Origin: Melanocharis versteri
Lineage: Eukaryota > Chordata > Aves > Passeriformes > Melanocharitidae
Assembly (NCBI GenBank): GCA_013397845.1
Contig: VZTG01009131.1
Coordinates: 501,297-565,296 of the forward strand
DNA: 64,000 bases
Direction: 5' to 3'
Both the position numbers and the translations under genes were made by a program. Shown piece after piece: positions 27,101 to 42,100 of this stretch (the stretch's first letter is position 1; the number at the start of each line of letters is the position of its first letter). Below the pieces are notes generated by a model that had not been told where the DNA came from, made no database searches, and saw nothing but the letters and a program-made list of their open reading frames with translations.

Positions 27101-30100
27101 AGACATATTTCTTAATGGACTAATTTGAATTACCTCTAACTATTAATATCCTAATTCCTGAAGATAACATGTTACTATAATTTTAAGATACATTTTGTGT
27201 GTTGTCTGATCCACTTACAGTTTGTGAGCATCAGTACAGCTTTGCTGTTTTTCATTTTTATCACTGCATTTGCCTGGAGCTGCCTGGTACTCCCAACAGC
27301 ATTTATTCTTGCATTGATGGAGTGCAAATGATGGATTAAAGCCTGAAGGGACCATTAAAATTATTTGTTTTCATTTTGACAGCTATAAAATTTTTCTGAG
27401 TGTTAGAAGGTGGCAATGGCCTTACTGGCTTAGGCTAAAGTTGTCTCACCCATTGTCTGAGCTTTTGCCAACATTGAATAGCTAGAGAAAAGTAAAAATG
27501 AGAGGTTGGATGTATGCTCTGAACTGTTTTTGCTTAGTAGAATTCTTGAGCTGTTGCAAGTTACATTGGTTTAGTACAATGCTTGGTAGCTCAGTAGAAT
27601 AAAGTGTGGAGTAGATGAATGAAAAGTTGTGAAGGCAGGTTTAAAAGGAATTAAGTTAATTCAGAGGCAGCAGTTCTGTTTCGTGTGTAGGAACAGCTGT
27701 GGTGCAGAGGTCATGGGAACTGGACTGCTGAAAGCAGCCAGCCTGGTCTAGACTCCTAGGCAGCAGCACCCACTGCTGTGCAAGGCACAGGCCGGAACTC
27801 CTGGCCAGACCCACCAAGGCATTTATTGACTCATTAGTAACCCACAGGGAAACTTAACTTGTCCAGTCTCTTCTTGTTTCCATGTAAACTTCTTGTGTCA
27901 GTGTTGTATTTTGGCAAGGAATTCCACAGGTCTCTTACGTGAAGAACCACGCTTTTCTGTTTTTAAGCTCCTGCTTGCTCACTTTATTCATCTGAGGTGT
28001 GTTACATAGAATCTAAAGACATGGAGAAGCAATTGATTCTACCTGGTACATTCATGCCTTTTAAAATTTTCTAATCTTCTTTCATATCCCCTATAAACTG
28101 TTTCTTATCCAAGGTCGCAGCTTCCACTATTGTTGCTTCAAGCCTGGATTGCTTTTCCCCATTAAGTTCTGAGCTATAGTATGCCTTTAGTTCCATGTGT
28201 GTTTGTCATAAACAACCTCTGCTGCTATTGTGTGTGGATGGACTGAATCATGGCCATGTAGAGTACCAGGATTTTGACATTTTTTTGCCTTAGCTGTGTT
28301 TGAGTCAGTTAAAAATCATTGTATGCAGGTGTAAATAAAGATAAAGCCACAACTGTTTGTTGGGTTTTTTTTTAACAAGTTACTTAGAACTTTCCTTATT
28401 TACTGCTGTGTGGAATGGGTTTTCCTAGACTTTTGTGTGTCCTGTTACAGATAGACCTTCCTTGTCCCTTCCAGCAGTAAAAGTGCCCGTGAATGGTGGA
28501 TAGCTTTTACCTTAGTGTACTTCCTGAGTCAAGGTTTTTTTTTTCTTTGACAATGTATAAGCCAGTCTGAATTGGACAAAAAAAATCTCCTGATATGTGG
28601 CATGTAGGGGAATAAAGCCTGAAGCACAGTGGTCCTTAGGAGACTTGCTGTTGTTCCTGATACAAACATATATAATTCGTGTGTAGCCCCCCCACCTGCA
28701 CACCTGACAGCAGTGAGCTACTGTAATGATCTGTCGTGTTGTACTGTGTGGATTCCTCAGACCAATTTAGGTGCCTCTAGCCTAAATATAATGTCTTGTC
28801 ACCAGAAAAAAATGGCTCTGAGTTGAAACTATTCTCTGAGCAGCATTGGATCAATTTGCACTGTACTGTAATTGTCTGTATTGACCTGTTTGTTATCATG
28901 GCCACAGACAACACAGAATTGCCTCTGCTCGGTGGGGAAGTGAGTCAGCTTGTGTTAGATCCTCTTTTTCTTTTTCATAAGCTAGACTTTCCTGAATTTG
29001 AAAGCTTTTTGCCACAACTTGCAACGCAGCACTCTAGTGCATGAGAAACTTTAATTCCATGCACCAGCACCTCTTCTGTAAAAGAACAGAAGAGCTTGTG
29101 GTTTAACCTGTGCCATGGGTGCAACAAGAAGTATTTAAAAAAAAACTAAGATGGAGTTGGGATTTAGAGGCACATAGCAAGAGGCACATGCTATAAAAAG
29201 CATCACTGTCTTGGAGTTTGTTTGAGAATTCTTCTGAGTAGGCCTAATTTAGGTGTTCAACTTGCTTATCAGGACTGATATGCTTAAACACAGACCTTTG
29301 TAGATCTAGGCTTATATGCTAAAGATACCTAGGATTTCACTGATACTTTAATTAAAAACTAGCCAACATTTGCCAGAAGTTTTAATTTACAGATATACAG
29401 AAATGGTGTTGAATTTGTATCAGGTGAAGAAATACTTAATGAACAATCAAAATCTGCTTTTGTTGATACCTTTTTTCATAAATGTAATTATCAAAATGGT
29501 GGTTGATGAAGTGACATGAGAAAAAGATGATGGTTTGATTTAGAAACCTTAGGGTATAGAATTCTCACCCCCACTTTTTTTTTTAAAGTATATTGCTCTA
29601 CTTTTTGTGAGAAATAAGTTTGTGTAAATGATGTACAATATTGCGAGTTTACTATTGGCAACTGCTAGTATAACTCTGTCTTTTAACAATTTCTTTATTC
29701 TAAGGAGGCTCAGCTTCAATATGGCCTAGAATTCCATGCAGCTGAATACTATCAAAGTGGTTTGTAATGTGATTGGGTGTTAATTCACGGTTTTAATGTA
29801 GTTTCTCCTTTACTTTTTTCAGAAAATCATGATGGCCTGCATCAAGTAGTACATGAACGCCTGGGGGAGTTGCTACGTGTTTTAAAAGCAGTGATAAATA
29901 AACATCAGACTCTGAATTCAGTTGATATTCTTAGTGCTGCAGGAACAGTTATTGCAAAAGTAAAAGGTAAGGAATTACTTACTTCCTTTCATATTCAGGG
30001 AAAATTGTAATTAGTGATTTGATTGACTGTGGCTTGGAGTTATAGATAGAATTCTACATATACAGAAGAAACTGGGTTTTTTAAGAGTAATACTTTAATA

Positions 30101-33100
30101 CTTGTTTAAAAAAATACCTTCCCTAAGTGAAGAGTAATATTAAGTAGCTTGTTCTCTCATTGATGTGATAAAATTCTGCTTATAAGAAGCTAAGTGCAAA
30201 CCGACATTGAATTCTAAAAGCACAAGCCTTTGATTTTAAGCTTTTCTTTACCTGAGTATCGCAGAATAATATCACAGAGTAGTAAACTTGGCATTTATCC
30301 ACTCTGAGATTTGCCAAGAATCTTTGCCCAATTCTGTGAATCTGTAGGGATGATATTGTATTTATATCAGGTGAAGAAATCTCTGAGCAATCCAAATCTG
30401 AATGGTCGAACAGTTATAAATTCCACCAGTGGATCATAGCCACGTGTCAATAAAGGTGTCAGTAGCAACAAGAGAAAGTGTTGCAGACATATGTTAGTGC
30501 TTTCTGTTGTTGATCTTTGCTACTGCAGTTCTCGGCATGTCAGATGAATGCAGATAGTGAAGTACTCGATTGCTCCAGCCCCAGAAACCTCTTCCTTCTC
30601 TGTGTAACCTTTGGCTGCAGCTCCTCCTACTCTGGAGTCTGTTATATTACTGTGGAACCAGCTTTGAGCAAGGTTAAATCTCTACCTCTGGCCTGTGTTA
30701 AATCATGTAGGATATCTTCCTTCAGAGACACATAGTTTAGTTTTTCTTCTTCTTCTAGGCTTTGAAGTGTACACAAAAACCTGACAAAAAGCCAACATAA
30801 TTATGGACTCAACAGCCTTACATGCAAGACAAGGAAAATCATTCTACTACTTTACCTTGTGAACCTGGACAGTACATACTGTGATTAATACGAGGCATTG
30901 CACATCAAGAGCAGTATTAATAAACTGCGTAGTCCAGGGAGAACAGATGATATTGCAGTGTTTTCTGACTGGTACTTCAGTCCTACTTCTCTGAGAACAG
31001 TGAAGCCTTTGCTGTATGAAAACAGACTACCTCCCCCAACATAATCTGTGGTGAATGTGAAGGTGGTTTGCCTTTAGCACCTGTTTGGTTTTCACAGCTG
31101 TTTTTTTTCTGAGGATCATACTGCTCCAAGTTTATATTAAAACTGAAGTGTATGACTGCTTGTACTGAGAAAGCAGGAGTAAAAATACAGCACATTGTGG
31201 TGATTGTAAGCATCTCAGACCTCAGATTGCCTTACAATGACCTATGTGTAATACATGCATTCATAGGTTTTCAGCTGTAGTTATTTCACTAGAGGTAATG
31301 CAGCTTTTGAATAAACAGGAAGCTACAAGAATGTGAGGAGCTGGTAGAACATATCCAGTATCCTTTTTCCTCTGTCTTCCCTGTCTTTGTTAATGTGACA
31401 TTATGAAAAGTTCATGTGACTCATCTGTTTCTTGTCATTGGAGGACAGAACTATAAAAAGATATGGAAGCACTCTGTAGTTGGATTTATGACTAGAAAGA
31501 AAATTAACCTGGCATGGAAAAATTCTGATCCTTATTTAGGAGAGGATGAAACAGAAACAGGCTGGGATTTACATGTGATTCCTCCTCCTGGTTTTTGCGT
31601 CTTTGCATAATGTCAGGATTTCAAATCTGGTTTATCTTTGGAACTTTATATAGGAACATATTGCTATTATGACAAACAAATGCCTTTTGCTCGTCATTAA
31701 ATCAGTTACAATAACTTTGGAACCTCAGTGACTGTCTTGTGAAGTGTTCTCAGATCTACGACAAGTTGCACCGTGCTTTAAGCATAATATCCAGTGCAGA
31801 TAGACTACCCCCTTTAGGTTACTGCAAGTGTGAATATTTTGAAGGCTAGCAAAATTTAGCGTGCTTGTGACCCTCTTTCAAGCCTCTCGGCCATTTTTCA
31901 GGACCTTCAGTGGGAATGATACAAATGTGCTTGTGGTTCTGCTTTGGATGTCCAATGCTTTTCCTTTTAGACAGACTGAAGGAAAAACTAGCTGTAACAT
32001 ATTATCTGAATCTTGCTGCAGAGAATCATACTGGGCAGTACAGACTTGTCAGAGGCAGTACAGACTTGTCAGATTTGTACTGTTTTGGACTGTGGTTGAG
32101 GGAAAATGGTGTAGAGAAGAGTGGGACATGACACATTTGATTTCTCTGGTTGTATCTTGGACATGACATGGCTCACTGGGCCTCTTTGGACTCTACTACT
32201 TATACATGCCTACTTGAGTGCTTCATGAAGAATGTCTTTTACATGACACCTCACTTGACCTGGAAGAATTGAGACTTACTGAAGCATCTTGCTTGGAACC
32301 TGTTTAGACTCCTATTTCTGTAAGTCACTTCCCATTCTGGCACAGCATCATATTTGTAGCTATTTTTCCACTCAGTGCCTTTAAATAGTTGATGGCCCCA
32401 GAGTGCATGGTTCTCCTGATCCCACGCTGAATTCAAGTTTGTACTCTTCTTTTGCTCTTAATTACACCCTTTGACTTAATCACTAGAATGAACACTGATT
32501 CCTAGTAAAGCTGAAAATTACACTTATCTTGTAGAAGTTTCCTGTTTAGGCATAGGATTTTTGTAGTAGTTCTGTATCAAAAAGAAATACCTCAAACAAG
32601 ATGAAGTAATTTCAGTTTTGTTGGTGTATCTGTGATGTACATTCAGAGCAAAATTTATTATGGAAGGAGTAGGAAACAATTCCTTGAAATTGTCTTGTTG
32701 GCATCCAGCTTAAGTTGAGGAGGCTGCCAGACCTGGTAGTAAGTACAGGCTGGTGAAGTTATATGGCACTAAGAACTAAAAGTAGAACAGTGAGGCCTGG
32801 ACAGCCTGTTGATCCTCTCTAGGATACAAGAATATTCTTCTGCCTCTTTCCAGTTTCCATACTATTGCTCTTTACTTATGTTCCTCTCCCCATTTATTTT
32901 ACACGTTTTTGAAGAAGAGAGGTAATAACAAGAAGTATTACAAGTCTTTGTTTTGGCGGGGAGTGGTCTTTCGGTCTTTATTGGGTTTTTTGTTTGCTTG
33001 GGTGGTGATTTTGGTTTTGAAATAGTTCTGAAAGGTTTTTGAAAGCATTTTTGTGAGTTTAAAGATAAAACTGGTTGCAAAGGTACTCTGTTCCAAGAAG

Positions 33101-36100
33101 TCAGCCAGTTGCTTACTACTTCTAAGTCAGCTAGTAAAGTATGGATTGAAGATGTATTCCTGTCTAAAAAAATAGATGGTGTTGTTACCATATGTATCTA
33201 TTGGGTATGAGAAAATTGACCTGCAGAGAGCAAATTCTGTGAACTTGTCCAGGCTCTGCACACAGCTGGCAAGGCAGCTTTGCTGCTTCAGTCCTGCACG
33301 TGTATATGGGCAGCAGGGCTGAGGCAGCGAGTGAGCTTGTGCAGACTCCAGCAGGGCTGTGTCCCAGGGGCTGTGTGCTTGTGAGTTCACTGGGAGCTAT
33401 CCGTCACCTTTTAAAGGCCCTGGTTGCCCTTTGGTCCTGACAGCTGTCAGCCTTTTCTTCATAGTTTTAGAACCATTGCTCAAATGTCCTCAGGCAGTGC
33501 TTCAGCTTCTGGAATTCTCACTTCCAAAACTTCCATGGCTGTTTTGGGTTCCGCAGCCTGGTCTGCACTTGATTGAAAAAAGTTTTGATGGCGTGACCCA
33601 AGAACTGGAACTGCAGCATACTGCAACATTTTGATGAGATTGCCAAACCCGCCTCAGTTTGAAGACAGCTTTGGAAATAGAGATCCACTGTAAGCCAGGC
33701 TTGCATTTCTGGTACTGGATTTGGATTTTAATGTATCACTGTCATATGATTTTTTGAAGTTCATTATGTGTCATCTGAAATCTTGCTTAATAGAGTTGTC
33801 TAGTTGTATACTTGCTTTGAAATCTGTAGAACTATAGATAGATAGCTGTCATTTCCAGACATGGCAAGATTACTATAGTTCATTGTTGTCAGTAGCTATT
33901 GTGTGCAGTCAGGATGTCCTGGGGAAAGAGAGTGCGTGGTTTAAGGTTGACGTTAAGTACATCAGCATTCCAGTGGTGGTAAGCTAGAAAAAAGCTGGTG
34001 GTATTCTACTGAATTACTGAGAGATTAGACTAACCTGTTTTGGGAGAAGTGAAAACAAGTAAATCTGAAAAATTTGGGATTTGTTATTCCTTTTGTGATG
34101 GATCCTGAAAAGAAAGGATTTCTCTGGCATATAAAGTGTAAAGCTTAACAAAACTCTTCCTGGAACAGGAAGGCAGAGTGAAACAGACGGCATTTCTTTA
34201 GGGAAAGGCTCTCTATATTAATGTCTTGTTAACTAAGTGAAAGAAGTGCTCTCTCTCCGAAGACACAGCGGCTAATGGATATACGAATGTTTCTGTGGTA
34301 AGTGCTTTGAATGCATAGACAGTTTTGGCTAATTCCTTCTAATTTTGAAGCAGTTTGCATTTCATGCCGGCTCTTAAATGATTTTTCCAGTCATTAGGGG
34401 CTGATAATCAATAGGTCTCATTGTGACTGTTGTTGCTTAATGATTCAGAATGAAAACTTTAGACTTATACACAGCGTTATTTCTGGAAAGTTGAGGTTTT
34501 CAACTAACCTGAATTAAAAAAAAAAAGAAATCCACTGCTATTTACAAAATTATTTTTAAAAAAATCATCTGTGGAGCTTTATTGAGTCTCATTTCAAACA
34601 AAGGTGCCAGAGGCATTTTTTTGTGTAATTACAAAGTGTAGCAGAACGAAGAGGTAGGAGAAGCTGTAATTTAGCAGTGAACTGTGTCAACGGAGGCTGG
34701 TAATGTTATTGTAATATGCGGTAACTGTTTTTTGCTATAGGCTTAATACAACATTATTTCATATCTGCAAGTAATTGTAAAAATAGCCCATGAGAAGAAT
34801 ATGAATTTTCTGTAATGGCTTTGTATAGAAATAGTTGTTTTAAAAATGTTGATCGAGTCTGTTGACATACTGTGTAAAAAGGAATGGATTTAACTGTGAT
34901 ACTTTACTGGTTAAAAACTTTTCCTTTCACAGAGGAAGTCTAATGGGGGAGCAGATTACTGTACTTTCTTTGTTTGTTACCCATTAGTATTTAGGCACCT
35001 GGCAGGAAGTTTGAATACTTTTTAAGATTAAAGCCTTTTAATTTGCTGAGAAAATTTGTATAGAATGGGCACCATTTTAACATTATTTTATTTTTGCTAC
35101 TTCTGCAAGTCATTCTATTCTATTTGTACTTGAAATGTAAGGAAGACAAATTAACCCTGTTAGATTTTGCAAAAAGTGATGTGGGGTGAATACCTGTATG
35201 TGTGTCATTGCAGTATCTCTGAAATAGGTGTGAGCATGTGTGACTTAGGCATCTAGAGAATTAAGAATATTGCATTACTTAAAAAAATAAACTTTAAAAA
35301 GTTAACTGAAACAAATGGAAACTTAAATAAATACTAATGTGAAATTGTCATTTCTCACAATGTAACACTGGGCAAAACTTCCATCGAGAGGGTACAGCTT
35401 CAGCTCAAAGGAGTGTATGCAGCTTTTCTACAAAAAATCTCCCAGTCACCATTGATTAAGGAGTTAAGTTGGAAACAGACAAAAATGCTTGTGCTTTTTG
35501 TTTTCTCCTTTCTCCCTCCCTCTTCTTGTTTAGTAGTTGTTAATAGAAACTCTGGATGAATCATTCTTCTTGTCTCATTACTCCAGTTTGTCATGGAAGC
35601 ATGCTAAAGGCTGTGTAGAGTGGTTAAGTATTTGATCACCACTTTAAACCATCTAGTTTGTCCAGCAACACTCTTCCTATTTGGGACCACCGATAGCTGT
35701 GCAGAGTTTCTCCCCTGCTTTTAACAGGAAAAACTGAGGAGCTTTTGCCAGCCTATGGAGCTAATAATTGAAGGGTTTTGCAGTGGACACCACCTTTTGA
35801 TAGCTTTCTGCTTGCCTGTACTCAAGCCAGAAATGCTGTGCTCTGGATTGCATACAGTTGGGGGGGCGCCCCCACAAATGACTGCTCCTGTTTGGAATTC
35901 TGAAATTTCTACTCAGAAAAGAAACAGCTTTTCAAATATCTGACTGCATTTGTGAGCTGCTTTGTGGTGGTTCTGCTGCTGTGTGATTTGACTGTAGTTG
36001 GTAAATGACTGTTTTTGTCGTCCATGCATTACCAACATGTTTCCACACAAAGCTGCTCCTTAAGTGGAAAGATACAGGAAGTGAGAGAGTAATCTGATTT

Positions 36101-39100
36101 CATTGTGGGAAGCATCTGGATTGTGTTAATTTTTTTTTCCTTTAGTGTTTACGTTCTTACTAATCTTCTTTAAAACTGTGTTTTTTCAATTACTCAGAAA
36201 AGCTTAATGTTGCATATCCTGTAGGAGACTTTGTGTATAAAATTTGTCTCTAGGCCTGGTAAACTTGCTTAATTGACCCTACCTCTCACCCTTTGTTTTT
36301 TTTTTTTGTAAGCGGTGAACTTCAAAGAAGTTAATGAAGAAAACAAGAGAGAACTCTTCAGTGAAATATTTTCTTCTATTGAAACATTGGCATTCACCTT
36401 TGGAAACGTGTAAGTTGGAATCCAGAAGAAGTTTTTAAAGAACTCAATGGAGCTGGATCAAATTAAGACTCAACAATAACAAAAGCTTTAGTTTTCTTTT
36501 GGACAACTGTTTTCTGATAAAGTAATGTAAATTAACTACATCTAGAACAATTTTACTGTTTTCAGTTTTTGTCAGTTTGTTTATTTTCTTAATAAAGAAA
36601 TCTAGGATGGTATAGAAATTGCAGGGAATGTAAGATGACTATTAAAATGGTTTGCAGAACTTTTAAAGGACTTAGTAACACTATCTGAATTTTTGAATTC
36701 AGTGGTACAAAATTGCTTGGTGAGGTAAAGTAATGAAGTAACACAATTCTTTGTTTTTCTGGCAGTGTTTCAGACTTCCTTATGGGAGATGTAGACAATG
36801 GCTCGTCATTGGGACTTCCTGTATCTCGGAGAAGTCGGGTAGGCTAAACACGTTCTCTTGGAGTGTGAAATGATATCTGTTAAAGGAGAATTACTGAAAC
36901 TCTGCATCATGGGGCTGGGACACTTGGAGTTGTCTGAGTTTTAAAACAAGATTCAACCCAGGAAAAATGTGTATTTAAGGTTTCAAATATTTGAATGTAT
37001 TCTCAATTCTAAATTATAGTGATGACTCAACAGGGCTACCTGCTGTCATTGTTTTTGAGATTTTTAAATTGGTTAAGTGAAAATAAATAAGGAAAAAGAA
37101 GATATTTGAATGATTGCTCACTGAAGTAGTTAGACTATGACCTGTTAAACCTGGAAACCAAAGGTTTAATGACTTCATTTTGGCTTTTAAAGACTAGTAT
37201 TCATGACAAAATGACCTTTTCTTCTTTCTGAGCCCACTGTGTGCTATAACTGTTTCAGCAACAATTCACTAAAAGAACTGTCAACTTGTTAGTGTTTTTC
37301 TTTAACTACTTATATTTTGAACTTCCCTTTAAACACTCTGAAGGTATGATTGAAAAATGCTCAGTACCAAATTGTGTTTTGAATTTTTGTGTATTTCAGG
37401 TAAATCAAATAAAATTAAGAGTTACATGCAAAGAAGATACAATTGATAATTAGTGTGTATTACAAGCTAAGTTGTAAAAAGGTTAAAAATGTTGGATTGT
37501 GCATTTTTTTAAAGGTTTTGTTGAAACATACTTAAAACTTAGCATTGCAAGCCATGCAGCTACAGCTGAGTAGTCTTTTGAGACTTTCACTGTTTGATAA
37601 TCCATCCTTCTCCCATGTGTGTTATCACACAAATTCTACTTCTGTAGCTGCTAAAAAACTTACCTTCATAAACAATATGGAGGAAAAGTAGGCTACTCAG
37701 AAATCTGGTTCCAGGAAACTTCAAATTACATCACTGATATAAAGTGTGAAATAAAATAGCATAGAACCCAGCATCTCATGTAAATTAAATGAGATTATTT
37801 GAAGAAGTACTTGTTCATCTAATTGGTTCACCAGCAGAAGGGAGGTTCTGAATTTGCCAACATTCTAATCTTGAAATGGTTTTGCGTTGCAAAAATAGGT
37901 GTTTGTGAAAAGAGATGGTCTTATATATTGTATTGTGAAGTGAATGATTGATTGTCTAAAAGATCACTCTTTTGAACGTGGGGCCGGGGGAAGGCCAAGG
38001 GGAAATTTGAATATAGTGAAATGAAGAAGGAATTCCATTCTAGATGCTTCAGAAATCACCAGCTTATATTTAAAACCTCGCTTTTGTAGTATCTCCTGAT
38101 TTTCTTAATGTGAAGGTGAACAATTATAAATTTTGGAGCAGGCAGGGTAACATAGTTCAGTTTCTTAGAAATCTGTCTTAAGTGCACTTTGATTTAGGCG
38201 AATAGATATACATTTAACAGGTGAATCATTTCACTTTGATTTAAAATTCAGAGAGCCATTTGGAGGCCAACTAGGAGTTGACTGTTAAGGGGAGTTAAAT
38301 GCAAAATATGTAATAGCTATATTAACTTTTTCTGTAGTTGTGTGTGTTCAGTGCTTGATCATAGCAGCTAGCTGAATTCTAAACAGAGCATAACATTTTG
38401 GTAGAATTTAACATGTAAATACTTTGAGGGTTGATTGAGGAGAAATATTTTAATTGCCTCTTTAGTTAGGTACCTCCCTAATTAAGCTGATGAGGATGGC
38501 TCCAAGGAGGGGGGTGGGCAGCACTGATCTTGCTTCTCTTGACTGCAGGGGAGTCTACATTCTTTACTTAAGGCATTCCGGTTGGAAGCTTAAGTTAAAT
38601 GATATGTATACCCCCTCTTAGCAAATGTAATTGTTCTCATTTTAGCTCTTGTAGTTCAACCAGATGTACAAGGTGGTAGCAAAGATATTTTTTAATTAAA
38701 AACAAAAGCACTTTAAAATATACTGGAAGGGACTAGACAGACATGTCTGACCTTTCATTATTCAACAAGCTCTTTGGATGCTGTTTGATGCTGTGCAGAT
38801 CTGAGAGCATAATAAAGAAGAAGGATAAAATTTTCCAAGTATGTGAAGAGATTTGCCTGTGTCAGGGTGAGAGTCTTGGGTGATGAGGGGAAAAAAGGCA
38901 GAAGAGGCTGGTTGAAATTGGAAATGAAATCTATCTAGAAGTCAGGCTTTTAATTTTTGGTAGGATGACTGGAATGAGTCATTGGCTGCTTGAGGAGGAC
39001 AAGCTGTATGGGTCAAGTTCTGATAATAAGTTGTAGGACATAGATAAAAGTATTTGTTCATGTTTGCTTCTACAGCGTGGTATTACATATTTGCAGTGGG

Positions 39101-42100
39101 TGAATGTGAAAGAATGAGTGACCTTTGATTAGCTGCCTTAACTAGTGTGGCTGATTTACTGGAAAGGAGTTAACAGTTTTTAGGACTGCAATGATTTAGG
39201 TGTTATAGAATGGAAAATAATTTTTAGGATCAGAACTTTTAAGTGCATCAAGTTAATACAAAGTATGAGGGTTTTCTTATTATTATTTTTTCTTCCCTAA
39301 CAGCTTTAAAATCTACTTGAAGACAGTAATATTTTATATAAAATCTGAACTAAATCCAGGAATGTTCAAGCTTTCTGTGCAACCAAATATTGATCTATTG
39401 CTAAATTCAGATTTTAGGGTTTTTAAACAGTTTAGTTGGGGACAACTTTGGATAGATTTCCCACCTTTTCTGGAAAAGCCCTTCAATTTTGTTGAAACTC
39501 TCTTGTATTAGACAGTAACAGTATTCCACTTTCTTAGGAATGAAGCAGGTCTTTAGGCTGGAGTTGAATTCTGTTTGATGTCATTGATGGTTAACACCTT
39601 GCATGTTTTGGTCTATGGAAAACCTGTTTTTGCGGTGAAGTAAACAATGATTCTTGAGGGATTTTTGTGTGATTTATGATTGGTTTTCATTTACATTAAA
39701 AAACCCCAACAAACCAAAACTACTTTTAACATTGATAACTGTGCCCTGTTTTAGTGAATGTCTGAAAATAAACCAGCGCCAAAGTCTAAATGGAAACAAG
39801 CTGTTCTTGCAAAGCTTAAGGGCACTTTGCAGCTATTTCTTAGCCTTTGTTTTCTGTCTGCTTTGTGCTTCAAAGTTTTTAAAAGTAGTTTATCCACTTA
39901 AAATTATGTAGGATTTAATGTCTCTTTGTTTTGCTTTGGCTTTTAAGGAGGTAGTGGTTACAAGGTAAACTTCTTGTTCATTTTAATGTGTTGAGCAGTC
40001 AGGTCTACGGCGCAGCCTTAAAAATAATTCAACTTGCAGAATTAAAGGGATAGCAAAATGCGGTGAGGACAAAGGTAGGGATGACATGATGTGCTAAATT
40101 CCTTTTATTATTGGATTACATTCTGTCAGGTTGCACTGATTGTCAGGGCTTCATTAGCAGGTGTTACTAGTCAGCTGTTGTGCCTACAGTGCACCACCTG
40201 CAAGTAATTTACGAAAAATCCTAACTTTATTCCCTTGAGGAAGAAATACAGGATTGTAATAGCTTGTAGAATGGTGTCTGTCTTATGTATCTGGCATTAG
40301 GTCTGTGTGAAATGGTTTTTAAAAGATAGGTAGGGATTTAAGAAAAGCTGGAGTTAACTTAATTGTTTAACAAATCTGGTTGATATTTAACTCTTTCATC
40401 ACGGACTTTGAAGATTGTTGATGTAAAGGTATATAATGATTCCTTGCTATTTACTCTGTCTCACTTGACAGCAATGGGAGCTTAAAAGATGTTGTGCCTT
40501 AGATGAGAGGGAGTTATGGTGCAGTTTGCTTTATCTGCTCCATCTGCAAAAACGTAAAGAGGCAGATAATGCCGTTTATGTTGTTAGCTTTCAGTTCCAG
40601 CAAGAGATTTTCTTTGCTAACTTAATGTTTTGTTTCTTGTACACCAGTCTTTTGAGAATCTTTCTGTGGAGTCTGGGGGTTCACTGCATGAAAGGGATGA
40701 TATTCAAGGTAGGTCATTCATTTAAGATTGATGAACACCATTTTGTATCTGGGCTTTTTTCTTCTAAAAATGTTCTAAATTGATGGTCGAATTATTACAC
40801 CTATGCTGCCATTACAACTTCAATGTGGAAAAAAAAAAGTTATTGCAAAGGTTTCATTCTTTTGTGAATAATCAACCCAGGTTGCTTTTTTTGAGGGTGG
40901 GGGGAAGAACTAAGGCCTGAAGCACCTTCTGTGTGATGTCATATGGTTGGTGTTTTCTTGGGTCACTTTCTTGAAGAAAGTTGTGCTGACCATATGACTA
41001 CTCCAGATAAAATACTATGACCCTTTAATTTCTTCTAAAACCTCTGTCAGTCCTGTTTAGAGTCAACTAGCATTAAAGACCAACTCAAGATCAGAGCTGC
41101 TTAAGCATTCACAGTTGGCTAATACTGGCTTTGCTCTCAGTGTGTGGTCATGTCTAAAAATCACTTCTTTGTGTTGGATGCTTTATTTGCAGGACATCTT
41201 CGAGCAGAGGAGGTTGATAGCATGCTCCTAAGAAATGACAGTGGAATCGAGTCGGCTCTGTCCTATGCTAAAGCATGGTCAAAATATACCAAGGATGTAG
41301 TCGCATGGGTAGAAAAAAAGCTTAGCTTGGGTGAGTGGCTCTTTCTGGCATTTAATCAGCTTTGTCATGATGAAATTAAATCTGTTGTCAGGCCTCTGTG
41401 CTGCAGACTGTCAATAATGTGATTTCTAAATTAGTAGCTGTTCTGCTGAAGTGAACAGAGCTATCATGCATTTCCTATAATTAAAGGCCTGTAACAAAGT
41501 GAAGGTGGTCCCCTCTGTAGTCTGTTTGTTAAAGAAAGACTGTAAAAAGCATTTAGCATGTGTTATAACTGTTGTGCTGTAATGTAAACAGTAACTGTGA
41601 AATTTTCTTAACAGAAGTGGAGTGTGCTAAAAACTTAGCAAAAATGGCTGAAACTGCTAAAGCTGTTGTTGGACACCAGGTGAGTATACCTTAGGGGCTT
41701 TATCTTAGTCTTAAATCTTTATTGGATGGCTTGCCCAGGAGTAAAACTCTGATGTTGAGGAATGGATTTTTAAGCTGATACAGAACTGATTTACGCTAAA
41801 AAGCAGTCATTAAAAGATCTGCATTTTATGTCTTTCCATTTGTTAGGGAAACTTGGATATATAATATTATTTTTGTTGAATATGCAGATCAGTTTTCACA
41901 ACATTCTCTTTCCTGTCTAATATCTTGTATGCTTTGTGATTTGGACTTGTAGACTTTTTTCTAGTAAAATGAATCACAGATGAGAAATTAGTAATTTTCT
42001 ATATTCATACCTGACATTCATACCTATTTTACTAAATATCTTACTAAATTTAATTGAAAATCTAGTTCAGTTATACAGATATTTAGAATGTCATTACACT

